Assembly: GCF_021134715.1 (NCBI RefSeq)
Contig: NC_060026.1
Coordinates: 8,299,001-8,363,000 of the forward strand
Length of the DNA: 64,000 bases
From: Daphnia pulex
Lineage: Eukaryota > Arthropoda > Branchiopoda > Diplostraca > Daphniidae
Direction: 5' to 3'
Position numbers and translations under genes: made by a program
Notes under the pieces: generated by a model
Databases searched by the model: none
What the model was told of the DNA's origin: nothing
Seen by the model: only the letters and a program-made list of their open reading frames with translations
Part shown: piece after piece, positions 8,598 to 20,259 of the stretch
How positions within the stretch are numbered: the first letter of the stretch is position 1
Layout: the number at the start of each line of letters is the position of its first letter

Positions 8598-10874
8598 AAA
8601 TGCTTTTTAAAATTGGGTTCCGTCTTTTGCAATGATAACAACTAATAAATAATAAATAATAACACTTGTATTTCCCCATATGGATTTCAGAGTTTGGCGT
8701 AATGTTGTATTCAGCTCGTCATTTCATAGATCAATGTCGTACAGAAATGCAGTATTTGCAGAAGGTTGGTTTACCGATGTAACTTAAATTTTGCAGTGTA
8801 ATTTTCAAGCTTGGTCCTATGCTAAACCAATGTAGGAATTCAACTACTGCGAATAATCCTCACTTTAATATGTAATGTTGGCAAAATTGTGGCTATGATT
8901 AGAATTTTTGTATTGGACTGGCAAGTTTGACCAAATGCGGTACCAAACTCTTCATCATTATGTCTGCTTTGGTCTAAGCTGAGAAAATCGGTGTCAGCGG
9001 AATGTTGGTTAACCTATCAGAAACTTGTCCCTATTCTAAACTAATCTTGAAATCCTTTCATTACAAATTATTTGTTGGATACATTGGTTATCTGCGATGT
9101 AAAAAACATGAAAATCTCAAAGGTGCATACAGACATTGGGTTGGTAGCGGGGTACTTACATTGGTTGAACCTGACTTTTCAAACGTGGCCCAATTTGCAT
9201 ATTGGCCTGGCTGTTTAAAACGTAATTCCAATATTTTTCAAGCCGTGACCCCATTTGCATTCATTTAAATAGATTAACCAACGCTAACCTTACCGAAATG
9301 AACATAGGCTTGACATATTGGGCAATATTGCGAGCAATATTGTTTCTTGCCCGTGAATCAGGCACGTCAGTTGATGTTGATTTCCACCATGGTGTTTTTG
9401 ATCCAAACAAGTGAAATGGCTAATTATGCCCCTTCCCAGAACCTAATTTTGTAAAAAACAGAACCAAAACGAAACTGCCAAATACTAATTATGCCGAGCC
9501 TTCATCATCATCATCGGAGCGTCCGGCAACAAAGAAGTCTAACAAGTAGTGCAAGTTACACCTGTAGCTCCACGTATTCCCCAAGGTACATTCATTATGG
9601 AATTTTGTTATATTTTTCTCTCAATACAGTGTTCATGTTGCCTTGTGTATTTCAGGAAATAAAGTTAACTCGGAACCGAAAAGTGAAAGAGAGTAACCAT
9701 AAGGAAAAGGGTGATGGCTCTACAACACAAGCAGGTGATTCTATACGGGTTTTGAAGGTGATATGGTGAAATAGCATACTATTTTTTCTTCATTGCAGAA
9801 GCTCTAAAAAACCTAACAACGGCAACATCAAATAAGACTGTAACCAAAGCCCAGAAGTCAAAAGGTACGATATGTAATAATTTGAATTATGAAACTGTAA
9901 GTCCAGATTATAACTTTTTATATTTGTGGTATAGTAACTCCTGCTGAAAAGCCAGAGTCTGATTCGTCTGTTCTGTAACAAGCTCACCCTTCTGTCCCTT
10001 TAGAAAGAGTTCTGAAAATCTAGATCACAATAGCTCTGAAGAATCTACGTCAGAGGACGAGGTGAAAGAAAGGAATTCAAATGACTGAAATACGCCTTCA
10101 GAACGGGAACTCATCCAGCAAAAGAAGAAGGGGGAGGGGGTGTTTCACGAACAAGATGAAGAGACCAGAAGATGAAACGGTAACTCAACCGATAGAAGGG
10201 GGTGTGGCTCACGTCCAAATGAGAGAAACCAGAGAAATTTTGGTGTAAAACGACGAGGTAATACAGGATGTTATTTCTGTAAGCGATGAAGACATATTGG
10301 GTAAGGAAAATGTCTTTATTGGTACACCTAAGTGACAACTACTAAAGATTTCTTTTGTTTACTTGTTTGTTGTTGTAGTAATCCAGCAGGCAGAAAAAGC
10401 AATGTTGGTACAGGTTGACGTTGCAAAAATGCTTATTGAGATCAAAATGGGAATACAGCAGCTGACTGACTTGTTCATGACGAGGAGACTTGAAATCGCT
10501 ACCAACCTGCCTACACCAATTAATGGCTCGCCATGCTCAACTGACTGTGCCGATGAGTTTCCTGTGACAACTCCCAGCTAGCATGTCTTTATTGGTAAAA
10601 TATTTTTTTCCGACAATATTCTTCGATCGATAACCCACATATTGGTATAATATTATATTATTACTTTGTTGCGACAAGGTGGCTGTTAAATTTTTTTGTT
10701 ATATTACCAATAAATGACTATTATCAAAGATGAATAAATTAATATAATTTTTTTTTATTTTCCCAATAACGGATCATTAAATAATGATTACATCGTTTTC
10801 TATGATAAAGCTATAGTCTTTTACATTTACCACATGTTCAAAATCCTAAATGATTGGATAGCTGCTGTCTTTTA

Positions 10875-10947
10875 AGCCGAGAGTGGGTTTGAACCATCGT
10901 CCTTTGTGTCACCAATCCAACACTATAACCACTACACCAGAAACGGT
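10875..10947 (-). repeat. tRNA-like block in foldback element (BU2)
   Basis: Inverted A-box/B-box pair equivalent to 2958-3030. Confidence 0.55.
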
Positions 10948-11780
10948 GATGATAATAAAGTCCCGATGTGACCGGATGGATAGTGCATACTTACACATTG
11001 TCATGGTTATAGCCCAGCGTGAGCAAAATCGATTTAATTTACATCAGTGTAGAAATTTATGATTATTGAGACTATTTGTTTCATAAGTCATTTGTTTGCT
11101 GCAAGTGGGTTTGAACCAACCTCCATAGAATTACCTATATGGATATATAATAATAGCAGTTTTAACATTTCATCTCCTTAACGTTTAAGATAAATTATAT
11201 TACGTTAGCGCGAAGGTAGAGTTTTAAATTCGAAGTACGTAAGTTAGTTGTTCGAGACTTGTGCAAGATATGGATTTTAAGAAAATTGGATTGTTCAGTT
11301 AGGCAATTGTATGCAGAACTAACGAATTGAATACGATATAAAACTTTTAGGATTTTGAACGCATGTTAAATGTAAAAGACTATAGCTTTTTCATAAAAAA
11401 AGGATTTATTATTTTTTTAATGGTCCGTTATTGGGAAAATAACAAAAAGTAATATTGATTTATTCATTTTTCATAATAGCCATTCATTGGGAAAACAACA
11501 AAACAATTTAACAGCCACCTTGACGCAGCAAAGTAATAATCTAATATTATACCAATATGTGGGTTATCGACCGAAGAATCTTCTCGGAAAACAATATTTT
11601 ACCATTACGGGACTAGACTTATCCATTTTTTGGCCGTAGGAACATCCTTGGCGAGATCCTCTGCATCTGTCTATTGCCTGTCGGGACAAACCCCTATAGG
11701 GAATCCCCTCTTAACCCTTGTTTACGTGGCTTCTAGAAGTTAAAAACTTTTATTGCATCAAGTCGAAAAATATTTGTAAT

Positions 11781-11853
11781 ACCGATCTTGGTGTAGTGGT
11801 TATAGCATTGGATTGGTGACTCAAGGTGTGATGGTTCAAACCCACTCAAGGCC
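11781..11853 (+). repeat. tRNA-like block in foldback element (BU2)
   Basis: Equivalent to 3864-3936, with the A-box-like TGGTGTAGTGGTTATAGCA. Confidence 0.55.
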
Positions 11854-13200
11854 AAAATCAAGAACTTGTCTAATAACAAGTAGAAGATAAATAAATATTC
11901 CACGATGGACTATATAACCATAAACACAACAACCAGATTTCCGTCAAAATTTTAAAAGTAGTAAAACTTTTATTTTACCAATAAAAGTGAAAAAAGTAAA
12001 ACAAGTTGAAAAAATATTGTGAGCCAACAAATTTGGGTGCAAAAATATATTGGAAAAATATTTAAAAAAATTATTTTACCAACATCTCAATTGTAGGAAT
12101 ATAATATTTTAGCAATATTTGGGAAATATACTCTGCTAGCTGGGCTCAGACGTTTTTCGAGGAACTTGAAGTTAAGATGAGGAATGATGCAACGCTAAAG
12201 ACACAAATCAGAAACGTCCTGACCCTGGTGAGGACCAACAAGAGCCTAAAGGCTATTGTCAGAAATGTATTAAAGAGCCTTATGTCTAAAGAGCTCAGAA
12301 TGATGTACTTCCCCCGTAAAAAAACTAAAGTTAAACACGTCTTTACTGATATGTAGATGATTTGTTCCTTTGTAATCGGTAAACTTTTAAAGCAATTCCC
12401 TTTTTTCTACCTGTTTTAATCTTTTTTGTTTACTCTTTAATTTAGACATAATTTGGCGTTGGGCCAGCAACACCAGCCAAGAGTTGACAAACGACACCAT
12501 TCTAAAGGAAATGGGATTAGACACTTTCGCTAATGCAGCGGATGAGGACGGTGGGGTCGCTGATAGAAAGAAACTCACTTCCATTAAGAAAACTGCCATA
12601 GACAAGTTTTTAAAGCAAAAAGTACGACGTGGAACGGCAGACGAAGCCGTCAACAACGATTAAACTTAAAAAACACGTAATTTGGAGTTGTTTGCTCTTT
12701 GCTACCACGTTTAATAAACTGTATTGGCAGCTATATCTGTTTTCGTTTCATTAATTAGCCCAATCCCCATTTTTGATCTGTTCCAATGCACCGTCTGTTT
12801 CAGAAACCTTGCATTGGCTTCAGCTCGTAACCGCACATATATGGTGATTTGGTACAACATTGTTGTTTACATATGATTCTTTATCATGGTTAAACATTGG
12901 CTTCAAATAACGGTCTTTCAAGATGGAGATGAGTCAGGCACAAGATAGAGCCAATATTCCACCGATATTCCACCAAGGTCGTATTGGCCCAATGCTAAAA
13001 TTGGACGAATGGTGGACCTGTCTCATATCGATCTTGGAACAACGTTAAATTTGCTTCCAGCACAATATTGGTCCAATGCAGCAATTGTTTCAGAAATCTC
13101 ATGTTGGTTGCAGTTCGTAACCGCACATATGTGGTGCATTCCCACAAAGGTACACTTTCTCCTTACAGTAGATTCAGTGAGATGATGCTTACGATGCGCG

Positions 13201-13460
13201 AAATGATGAGAATTCGTCCAGATGTGTAAATAGACAATACGACCGGTTAGTATCGTTGAACTTCCTGGAATTGGAGACAATTAGTTGGGCTAGATTTATC
13301 CCGGTTGTGGACGTCGACCACACCGAGGAGAAATGATGAGAATTCGTCCAGATGTGTAAATAGACAATACGACCGGTTAGTATCGTTGAACTTCCTGGAA
13401 TTGGAGACAATTAGTTGGGCTAGATTTATCCCGGTTGTGGACGTCGACCACACCGAGGAG
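13201..13460 (+). repeat. 130-bp tandem duplication, two copies
   Basis: Segment AAATGATGAGAATTCG…CACACCGAGGAG occurs at 13201-13330 and again at 13331-13460. Other big units hold a single copy, so this is a local event in BU2. Confidence 0.9.
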
Positions 13461-14119
13461 CTACAATCAGAGGCGGCCTGAAAGTAGGATGGGACGGTCC
13501 AACGGTTGCGTCTTCTGGCATCTGCGGAATTGAGCCTAAACACGGATGTCGTCTGCAAATTCCCAATGGGTAAACGGTGAATGGTCCTGAATCCAGATAC
13601 TTACAACATTTCCTATTCAAAAAAAATATTCTAAGTCCACTGAAATACAAGTTACAAAGCCTGGACTCTCTACTGAGTCCAAGCCGACAACAAAGACAAT
13701 TCAACGGGTATTTGACCTGAGGGGGAGGACTCAAGACTCGGGACAGGAAGGTTCAATGAAGAGACGCTTACTGTTTGAGTGTTTGTGAATGGATCATTGA
13801 GCTAACCTGAAATCGGCCAACTCAAGATGGTGTTTTGAGCCAGGACTCTTTTGTGCTTTCGTGGGGCCTCTAAAGTGAGAAATTCTCCCATGAGACTATT
13901 TCCTATAAACTCCGCTTACGCTTCGGCCTGGGGAGTTTTGTCAGATTGGTGTGTGGGAAGGCGTTCCGATCCCCTGTGCAATGACGTAACTGTGGTAGAA
14001 GCCTTTTTAGCCGACCAGGCAAATTCTAAGGCGTATAGCACGATTGGTGTTTATCGCTGGGCGGACCTCGATGGGCTGTCGTCGTTCATTTTGTATCAAG
14101 AAGTATACCAGAGGTGCAA

Positions 14120-14190
14120 GCATGGATAGTTCAGTGCTAGAATACGCGCCCGCCACGCGGGCGGCCCGGGTTCGATTCCCAATCGATGCA
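14120..14190 (+). pseudogene. tRNA-Gly pseudogene, BU-linked class
   Basis: As 5857-5927, with further changes (GATAGTTC, GAATACGCG). Confidence 0.8.
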
Positions 14191-14377
14191 TTTTAATCAC
14201 CGTTGCCTACGACAGATTGGTAGAATCTACTCTATTGAGTTTATTTTGCTGATATTCTTGCGCAGTACGCGTAAGGACGGTTCTTAGTGGTTAGTGGTGG
14301 TTGAAGCAATCTCTTTAAGCGGACTCTTTTTTGTTTGCGAGATTGGTTTAGATTACTTAATCTTTCTTTGATCATAC

Positions 14378-14594
14378 CAATTGGCGAATAAACCATTTTT
14401 AGGACAGAGAGGTACAAGTTATATCCATCGCCAGACTCTGTGTTTGTATAGTTGAAACCCAAGATAGTTATCGGTTCAAACTCGTCGTGTTCCAACTGCT
14501 GTGGTAATCGACATTCAGACGCAAATGTTCCCCTTTTTGTAAACTCACTTGGTTCTATGCTCTCCCATTCCAAAAACTGTAGTCCCGTGTAGAT
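14378..14594 (-). other. Exon-like segment copy 3 (217 nt, type A)
   Basis: Differs at protein level from copy 1 by G to R near FTKRG and by HD to NY (GFNYTN). All are amino-acid-changing substitutions. Confidence 0.4.
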
Positions 14595-14768
14595 CTAAAG
14601 TCACATTTTGATAAAAAGAAAAAAAAAACAGCTGACTAAGATTCAAATTGAATTAGGATACATGTGTGTTGAGATAACAAGATATAGAAACAATGGTGAT
14701 TAATGTTATTTGAACGTTATATCCGTTTTAAAAGCCTAAACATACCTTCACAAGAAATATTTTTGCTT

Positions 14769-14839
14769 GATCTCGACGTGATTTGAACACGCAACTTCCT
14801 GATCTGGAGTCAGGCGCGCTACCGTTGCGCCACGAAATC
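14769..14839 (-). tRNA. tRNA-Trp (CCA)
   Basis: Canonical acceptor, anticodon arm and T-arm; one change in the variable region. Confidence 0.9.
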
Positions 14840-15121
14840 TTGATTTTCGATGTAATTACTATCGTTATATTTTGGGAACTACGGTGTCTTTTATAAAGGA
14901 ATAGATTCTGATGGTAAGATTGATTATCACACGAACACATTTAGTCTTTTGAAAGAGTCAGTCAGATTAGTCAGGTTATTTTTTTATATTTCCTTGGATC
15001 TTTTGATCGCCACAAGCCTTGATTTCCGTAATGAAAGCTAACAAGCTTAGGCATGATAGTCGGCTACAATAGATGGGTTGTCGTCGTGCAATTTGTATCA
15101 AGAAGTATACATGAGGGGCAA

Positions 15122-15192
15122 GCATCGATGGTTCAGTGGTAGAATGCTCGCCTGCCACGCGGGCGGCCCGGGTTCGATTCCCGGTCGATGCA
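15122..15192 (+). tRNA. tRNA-Gly (GCC)
   Basis: Identical to the reference copy at 7861-7931; TTTT follows. Confidence 0.95.
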
Positions 15193-15379
15193 TTTTAATC
15201 ACCATTGTCCAAGACAGATTGGTAGAATCTACTCTATTGAGTTTAGTTTGCTGATATTCTTGCGCAGTACGTATAAGGACGGTACTTAGTGGTTAGTGGT
15301 GGTTGAAGCAATCTCTTTAAGCGGACTATTTTTTGTTTGCCAGATTGGTTTAGATTACTTAATCTTCCTTTGATCATAC

Positions 15380-15595
15380 CAATTGGCGTAAAACCATTTG
15401 TAGGACAGAGAGGTACAAGTTATATCCATCGCCAGACTGTGTGTTTGTATCGTGGAAACCCAAGATAGTTATCGGTTCAAACTCGTCGTGTTCCAACTGC
15501 TGTGGTAATCGACATTCAGACGCAAAAGTTCCCCCTTTTGTAAACTCACTTGGTTCTATGCTCTCCCATTCCAAAAACTGTAGTCCCGTGTAGAT
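15380..15595 (-). other. Exon-like segment copy 4 (216 nt, type B)
   Basis: Type B (GGCGTAAAACC near the donor). 216 nt gives 72 whole codons open from the acceptor to the donor, phase 0 at both ends. It has E to Q in NTQSGD. Confidence 0.45.
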
Positions 15596-15767
15596 CTAAA
15601 GTCACATTTTGATAAAAAGAAAAAAAACAGCTGACTAAGATTCAAATTGAATTAGGATACATGTGTGTTGAGATAACAAGATATAGAAACAATGGTGATT
15701 AATGTTATTTGAACGTTATATCCGTTTTAAAAGCCTAAACATACCTTCACAAGAAATATTTTTGCTT

Positions 15768-15838
15768 GATCTCGACGTGATTTGAACACGCAACCTCTTG
15801 ATCCGGAGTCAGGCGCGCTACCGTTGCGCCACGAAATC
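15768..15838 (-). pseudogene. tRNA-Trp-derived copy with CCG anticodon
   Basis: The body is that of tRNA-Trp, but the loop reads CTCCGGA, so the anticodon is CCG (Arg codon CGG). The neighbouring stem has one mismatch (CCTGA/TCAAG). It may be a pseudogene or a miscoding variant. It lies 88 bp from the DIRS-like element. Confidence 0.7.
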
Positions 15839-16108
15839 TTGATTTTCGATGTAATTACTATCGTTATATTTTGGGAACTACGGTGTCTTTTATAAAGGAA
15901 TAGATTCTGATGGTAAGGTTGATTATTTAGTAAAATTCGTTCGACAGAACTGTGTGTGACCTTTTATATTGAGCATATTTATAGCAAACATGACTTGAAG
16001 TATGGCAACAGTGCCATACAAAAAAAGATGAAGAGGTGTGGACGAAGCCTATGAGGCACCACACGTCGGTATACTAATCAGATCTTTTTTTGCTCTTGCA
16101 TAGCAAGC

Positions 16109-16981
16109 ATGTCTAAACATCGTAAATCTAGGCGTTCTCGTAAGACGGGTTCGAGTTCGAGTTCCGACTCTGACTCGTCTGAGAGATCCGCCTCTTCTTC
16201 TAATTCTTTTTCAAGTACCTTTTCAGACATTACTAAGTTTAAACCAAAAAACTTTACGCTTAGCAGACGCAAATCGTTGGTTCTCGCTAATTGGATTGCG
16301 AAAGGCATAGGTGAAAGAAACTTGAAGTCTGCTAGAGAGGCGTACAAGCCTATTGTCAAACGTGGCAAAAAGGCTAGTGTCAGTGCCTCTGATCTTTTCA
16401 CGAATCCCAAATTGGACGAGACATTCTACGGGGCCCTTAAATCTGCCAAGAATTCGAGTGCAACAATGGCCAATATTGACCAATTGGAGAAAGTGTATCG
16501 AAAACAGACAGATTTCATCCTGGATATGGCCAAACCTCTCTTATTTCTCCTCAACAAGAAAAGAAAGAGAAGCAACAACGACTCCAAGGCCTTGAGATCC
16601 CTGTTAATGCTGTGGGTTCACCTGTTTCGCGAGATCACCCACTCTAGACGACTCAACATTCTGACACAGACTCATCCCAATCACATCGGTCTACTTTCCC
16701 GCGCAGCAGGAAAACTTCCAGTTGGAGGCGAGGATCTGTTTGGGACGGATTTTGTCAATGAACTCGTCTCTCAAGTCAAGACCGCCAGTTTGATAATCAG
16801 CTCTGTGGCTGGACCATCGACTTCGGCAACACCGGGGAAATCGAGCCGTTCACATCCTCTATACGGCTCTCCCAACGACAACAACAGTTTCGCCCGGTAT
16901 GCAAATTATTTTTTAATTTCTTTTTTCCCTCAGTTATTGGCCGATTGCCAGTTCATTCCGTTATCACATAGGCCCGTCTGA
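16109..16981 (+). CDS. Gag-like protein of DIRS-like element, copy 1
   Basis: 290 codons. The N-terminus is Arg/Ser-rich (KHRKSRRSRKTG, then a Ser run), followed by a helical middle with FILDMAKPLLFLLNKKRK. A C-terminal block RRLNILTQTHP…LFGTDFVNELVSQV resembles the RR..IL…NP…LFG..F pattern of DIRS ORF1 proteins (from memory of the family). It starts at ATG shortly after the left terminal repeat. Its role would be particle or RNA binding. Confidence 0.6.
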   Translation: MSKHRKSRRSRKTGSSSSSDSDSSERSASSSNSFSSTFSDITKFKPKNFTLSRRKSLVLANWIAKGIGERNLKSAREAYKPIVKRGKKASVSASDLFTNPKLDETFYGALKSAKNSSATMANIDQLEKVYRKQTDFILDMAKPLLFLLNKKRKRSNNDSKALRSLLMLWVHLFREITHSRRLNILTQTHPNHIGLLSRAAGKLPVGGEDLFGTDFVNELVSQVKTASLIISSVAGPSTSATPGKSSRSHPLYGSPNDNNSFARYANYFLISFFPQLLADCQFIPLSHRPV

Positions 16982-18536
16982 CAATGACCTGTGGGTTGTG
17001 CCGTTAGATTTTTTGTTTGTCTACTATTACAAAAAAGCCGAATTTTTTGAACTGAAATTAATAACTAAACAGCAAAGGCGAATTTTCCCCTCTTTCAACG
17101 TAATATTCCACCAAACGCATCGATGGATAGCGTCCAGCTGGATATTTGGTCAACAGAGGTGGAGTTTATTTAAAAAAAAAAAAAATTAGAAGGGGGGGGG
17201 GCAAGTAGTACAGACGAAGGAGAAGAAAGCTAAGTCGACAAAGGTTACAGTCTAGTCTTTCGAGGCCAAAAGATATACTTGCGTCGAGGGCGTTTCTGAA
17301 ACTCGTCCAAATTTTCACCTACCCTGCGTTTTGGTTTCTGTTCACAACCGAGGGCGTTTTTGGGTTACCCTTGCCTTTGCCTTGTCACTTGCCTTGGTGT
17401 AAAGCGGAATTGGCCGAGATGTCAATAACCTTTTGAATGTTTCATCGCTTCTTCTCTCCCTGATTGCATGGCGGAGAACAAGACCGACACCACCGTTATC
17501 TACATAAAATCGTTGCACATAAGTCCGACTGAAACTTTTTATGTGCTACGAGCGTGAGAAGGAGCTGCAGAACAAAGACGTAGGTCAGCGCCCCTACTCT
17601 CTCCTCTACGCTTGCTGTAAACCCGGGTAACATCTCATCCGCCCGCCAAAAACAAGAGATCTCTCCTTGAACTGTCACGGAAGTTGGTCATTCTGCTCTC
17701 TCTCTGACCCTCATGCCAATATTTAAGAACTTACGAAATCTCTCAAATGTGTTGGAGTCGATTCCGAAATGTCTTTTCCCCTTGCCCAACTGAGTAAGGC
17801 TCAACTCTCTGAGCCCCTCCATCACGTACTGAGCGACTTAATGTTTCTTTTCAATTTGTCCTGTCAAATGCGAAAAAAAAAAAAAAAAAATATATTTGCC
17901 TACATCAGTCAGATACCCCCAATCATGGAATCCTTTTTTTGATGTCACAACAATTGCTCCTTCTCTCCCTGAAATGTCTCGGAAGCTGGTATCTCTGCTC
18001 TTGACTCCCACACTACTAGAAACATACGAATCTCTTCAAATTTGTTTGAGTCGATTCCGAAATGTGTTTTACAATTGGCCAAATAAGTAAAACTCAACAC
18101 TCTAGGCCCCTCCATCGTGTGTCATTCGGGACCGAGCAACTTTATGTTTCTTTTCAATTTGTTCTGTCAAATGCGTGGAAACACATTTGGATTGTACTGT
18201 AGCATTGCGCAATACCACCAACTCCGCTTCTCTCTTGCTCAACAACAACAAACTTCGTGATCCCGTTCCCCGTCACTACAATAGGCCACGGGACTAGTTA
18301 GCGCTTAGGGTGAATCTTCACGGCACCAGAGAAAAAGAGTCCGAATTATCCTAGACTTCGGCCATTGGGCCAGACAGTCTATGTTCTAACAGCTTTACCA
18401 CAGGGAGATGGGCGATGGACCATCCAACCTGATCGCCATCCATCTGACATCATCTTGGAATCACAGTCGAACCCTCTGCTGTGTTGTGGTTCTATTTTCG
18501 CTCTTTTCCCTATACCTCGTCAGCTTTTGCTTTGAA

Positions 18537-18643
18537 CACACAGTTCTGTCGAACGAATTTTACTAAATAATTGTAAAATTGTTCGAGCGCTAGCGCTGAA
18601 CAATTGGGATTATTTACTAAAATGAAAAGAGAGACAGAACTGT
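18537..18643. repeat. Internal complementary region (ICR), copy 1
   Basis: Read in order it holds: the complement of the left outer extension (CTGTCGAACGAATTTTACTAA), then ATAAT, then the complement of the right outer extension, including the palindrome-rich GAGCGCTAGCGCTGAA. It records the joined ends of the circular intermediate expected for DIRS elements. Confidence 0.8.
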
Positions 18644-19266
18644 CTCTCCCACCCGCCCGCCGCTGCTTTTCATATTTTTAGTAATTAATAATGATCAGAC
18701 TCGTTTTTGCTTTTGTTATTTTTCAGTGGAAATAATAACGATTACAGCCGGGAAAAGGAGACAAGACAAGATCGACAATCTGAGAAATTTAGCAACAAAA
18801 AGTAATCATGTTTCCTTTTCTTGTTGCCTTTCCTCCGTGTTACTTTATATTTCAGTGCTTCTAAAGTCTGATTAGTATACCGACGTGTGGTGCCTCATAG
18901 GCTTCGTCCACACCTCTTCATCTTTTTTTGTATGGCACTGTTGCCATACTTCAAGTCATGTTTGCTATAAATATGCTCAATATAAAAGGTCACACACAGT
19001 TCTGTCTCTCTTTTCATTTTAGTAAATAATCCCAATTTTTCAGCGCTAGCGCTCGAACAATTTTACAATTATCACACGAACACATTAAGTCTTTTGAAAG
19101 AGTCAGTCAGATTAGTCAGGTTATTTTTTTATATTTCCTTGGATCTTTTGATCGCCACAAGCCTTGATTTCCGTAATGAAAGCTAACAAGCTTAGGCATG
19201 ATAGTCGGCTACAATAGATGGGTTGTCGTCGTGCAATTTGTATCAAGAAGTATACGTGATGGGCAA

Positions 19267-19337
19267 GCATCGATGGTTCAGTGGTAGAATGCTCGCCTGC
19301 CACGCGGGCGGCCCGGGTTCGATTCCCGGTAGGTGCA
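19267..19337 (+). pseudogene. tRNA-Gly (GCC), acceptor damaged
   Basis: Intact anticodon and T-arms, but the 3' acceptor reads TAGGTGC, giving two mismatches with GCATCGA. It lies 195 bp downstream of the DIRS-like element. Confidence 0.7.
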
Positions 19338-19516
19338 TTTTAATCACAAGACAGATTGATAGAATCTACTCTATTGAGTTTAGTTTGCTGATATTCTTGC
19401 GCAGTACGTATAAGGACGGTACTTAGTGGTTAGTGGTGGTTGAAGCAATCTCTTTAAGCGGACTCTTTTTTGTTTGCCAGATTGGTTTAGATTACTTAAT
19501 CTTCCTTTTATCATAC

Positions 19517-19733
19517 CAATTGGCGAAAAACCATTTGTAGGACAGAGTGGGTACAAGTTATATCCATCGCCAGACTCTGTGTTTGTATCGTGGAAACCCA
19601 AGATAGTTATCGGTTCAAACTCGTCGTGTTCCAACTGCTGTGGTAATCGACATTCAGACGCAAATGTTCCCCCTTTTGTAAACTCACTTGGTTCTATGCT
19701 CTCCCATTCCAAAAACTGTAGTCCCGTGTAGAT
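19517..19733 (-). other. Exon-like segment copy 5
   Basis: 217 nt. An inserted G (GAGTGGGTACAAG) offsets the type-B shortening, so the middle is read in another frame (NLYPLCPTNG). Confidence 0.35.
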
Positions 19734-19906
19734 CTAAAGTCACATTTTGATAAAAAGAAAAAAAAACAGCTGACTAAGATTCAAATTGAATTAGGATACA
19801 TGTGTGTTGAGATAACAAGATATAGAAACAATGGTGATTAATGTTATTTGAACGTTATATCCGTTTTAAAAGTCTAAACATACCTTCACAAGAAATATTT
19901 TTGCTT

Positions 19907-19977
19907 GATCTCGACGTGATTTGAACACGCAACCTACTGATCTGGAGTCAGGCGCGCTACCGTTGCACCACGAAATC
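19907..19977 (-). tRNA. tRNA-Trp (CCA), minor D-stem change
   Basis: Canonical acceptor and anticodon; one D-stem mismatch (GTTGCACCAC on the plus strand). Confidence 0.8.
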
Positions 19978-20259
19978 TTGATTTTCGATGTAATTACTAT
20001 CGTTATATTTTGGGAACTACGGTGTCTTTTATAAAGGAATAGATTCTGATGGTAAGGTTGATTATCACACGAACACATTTAGTCTTTTGAAAAAGTCAGT
20101 CAGATTAGTCAGGTTATTTTTTTATATTTCCTTGGATCTTTTGATCGCCACAAGCCTTGATTTTCGTAATAAAAGCTAACAAGCTTAGGCATGATAGTCG
20201 GCTACAATAGATGGGTTGTCGTCGTGCAATTTGTATCAAGAAGTATACGAAAGGGGTAA

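Larger units (their letters stand above)
10573..12144. mobile_element. 1,572-bp foldback DNA element (BU2)
   Basis: Same length and termini as the BU1 copy, with the same CT flanks at the same target. It carries inverted tRNA-like blocks at 10875-10947 (-) and 11781-11853 (+). Confidence 0.8.
9487..12663 (+). pseudogene. DUF4806-type gene, decayed, BU2 copy
   Basis: Same exon blocks as BU1. The domain exon (10379-12355) is split by the foldback element at 10573-12144 but otherwise complete, with EELEVKMRNDATLKTQIRNV and IVRNVLKSLMSKELRMMYF. The terminal exon is 12446-12663, followed by AATAAA in the 3' flank. Confidence 0.55.
8229..14068 (+). repeat. Big unit BU2
   Basis: A complete unit with the foldback element and full DUF4806 exon. 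It also has a private 130-bp tandem duplication at 13201-13460. The stretches 8600-9480 and 12720-14068 hold no convincing gene. Confidence 0.85.
15927..19067 (+). mobile_element. DIRS-like tyrosine-recombinase-type retroelement, gag-only, copy 1
   Basis: The inverted terminal repeats share about 140 bp (from GACAGAACTGTGTGTGACC inward), with different outer extensions at the two ends. An internal complementary region at 18537-18643 holds both outer extensions joined through one ATTAT, the DIRS hallmark. ATTAT also flanks the element on both sides and is present once in the empty site of sister units. The only protein is gag-like; no reverse transcriptase, RNase H or recombinase is visible, so it is a non-autonomous fossil. 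Region 17700-18180 is an imperfect tandem duplication of about 300-bp period. Confidence 0.8.

Noticed and set aside
16078-16410. Minus-strand 110-codon frame
   Set aside because: Antisense shadow of the gag-like gene of the DIRS-like element.
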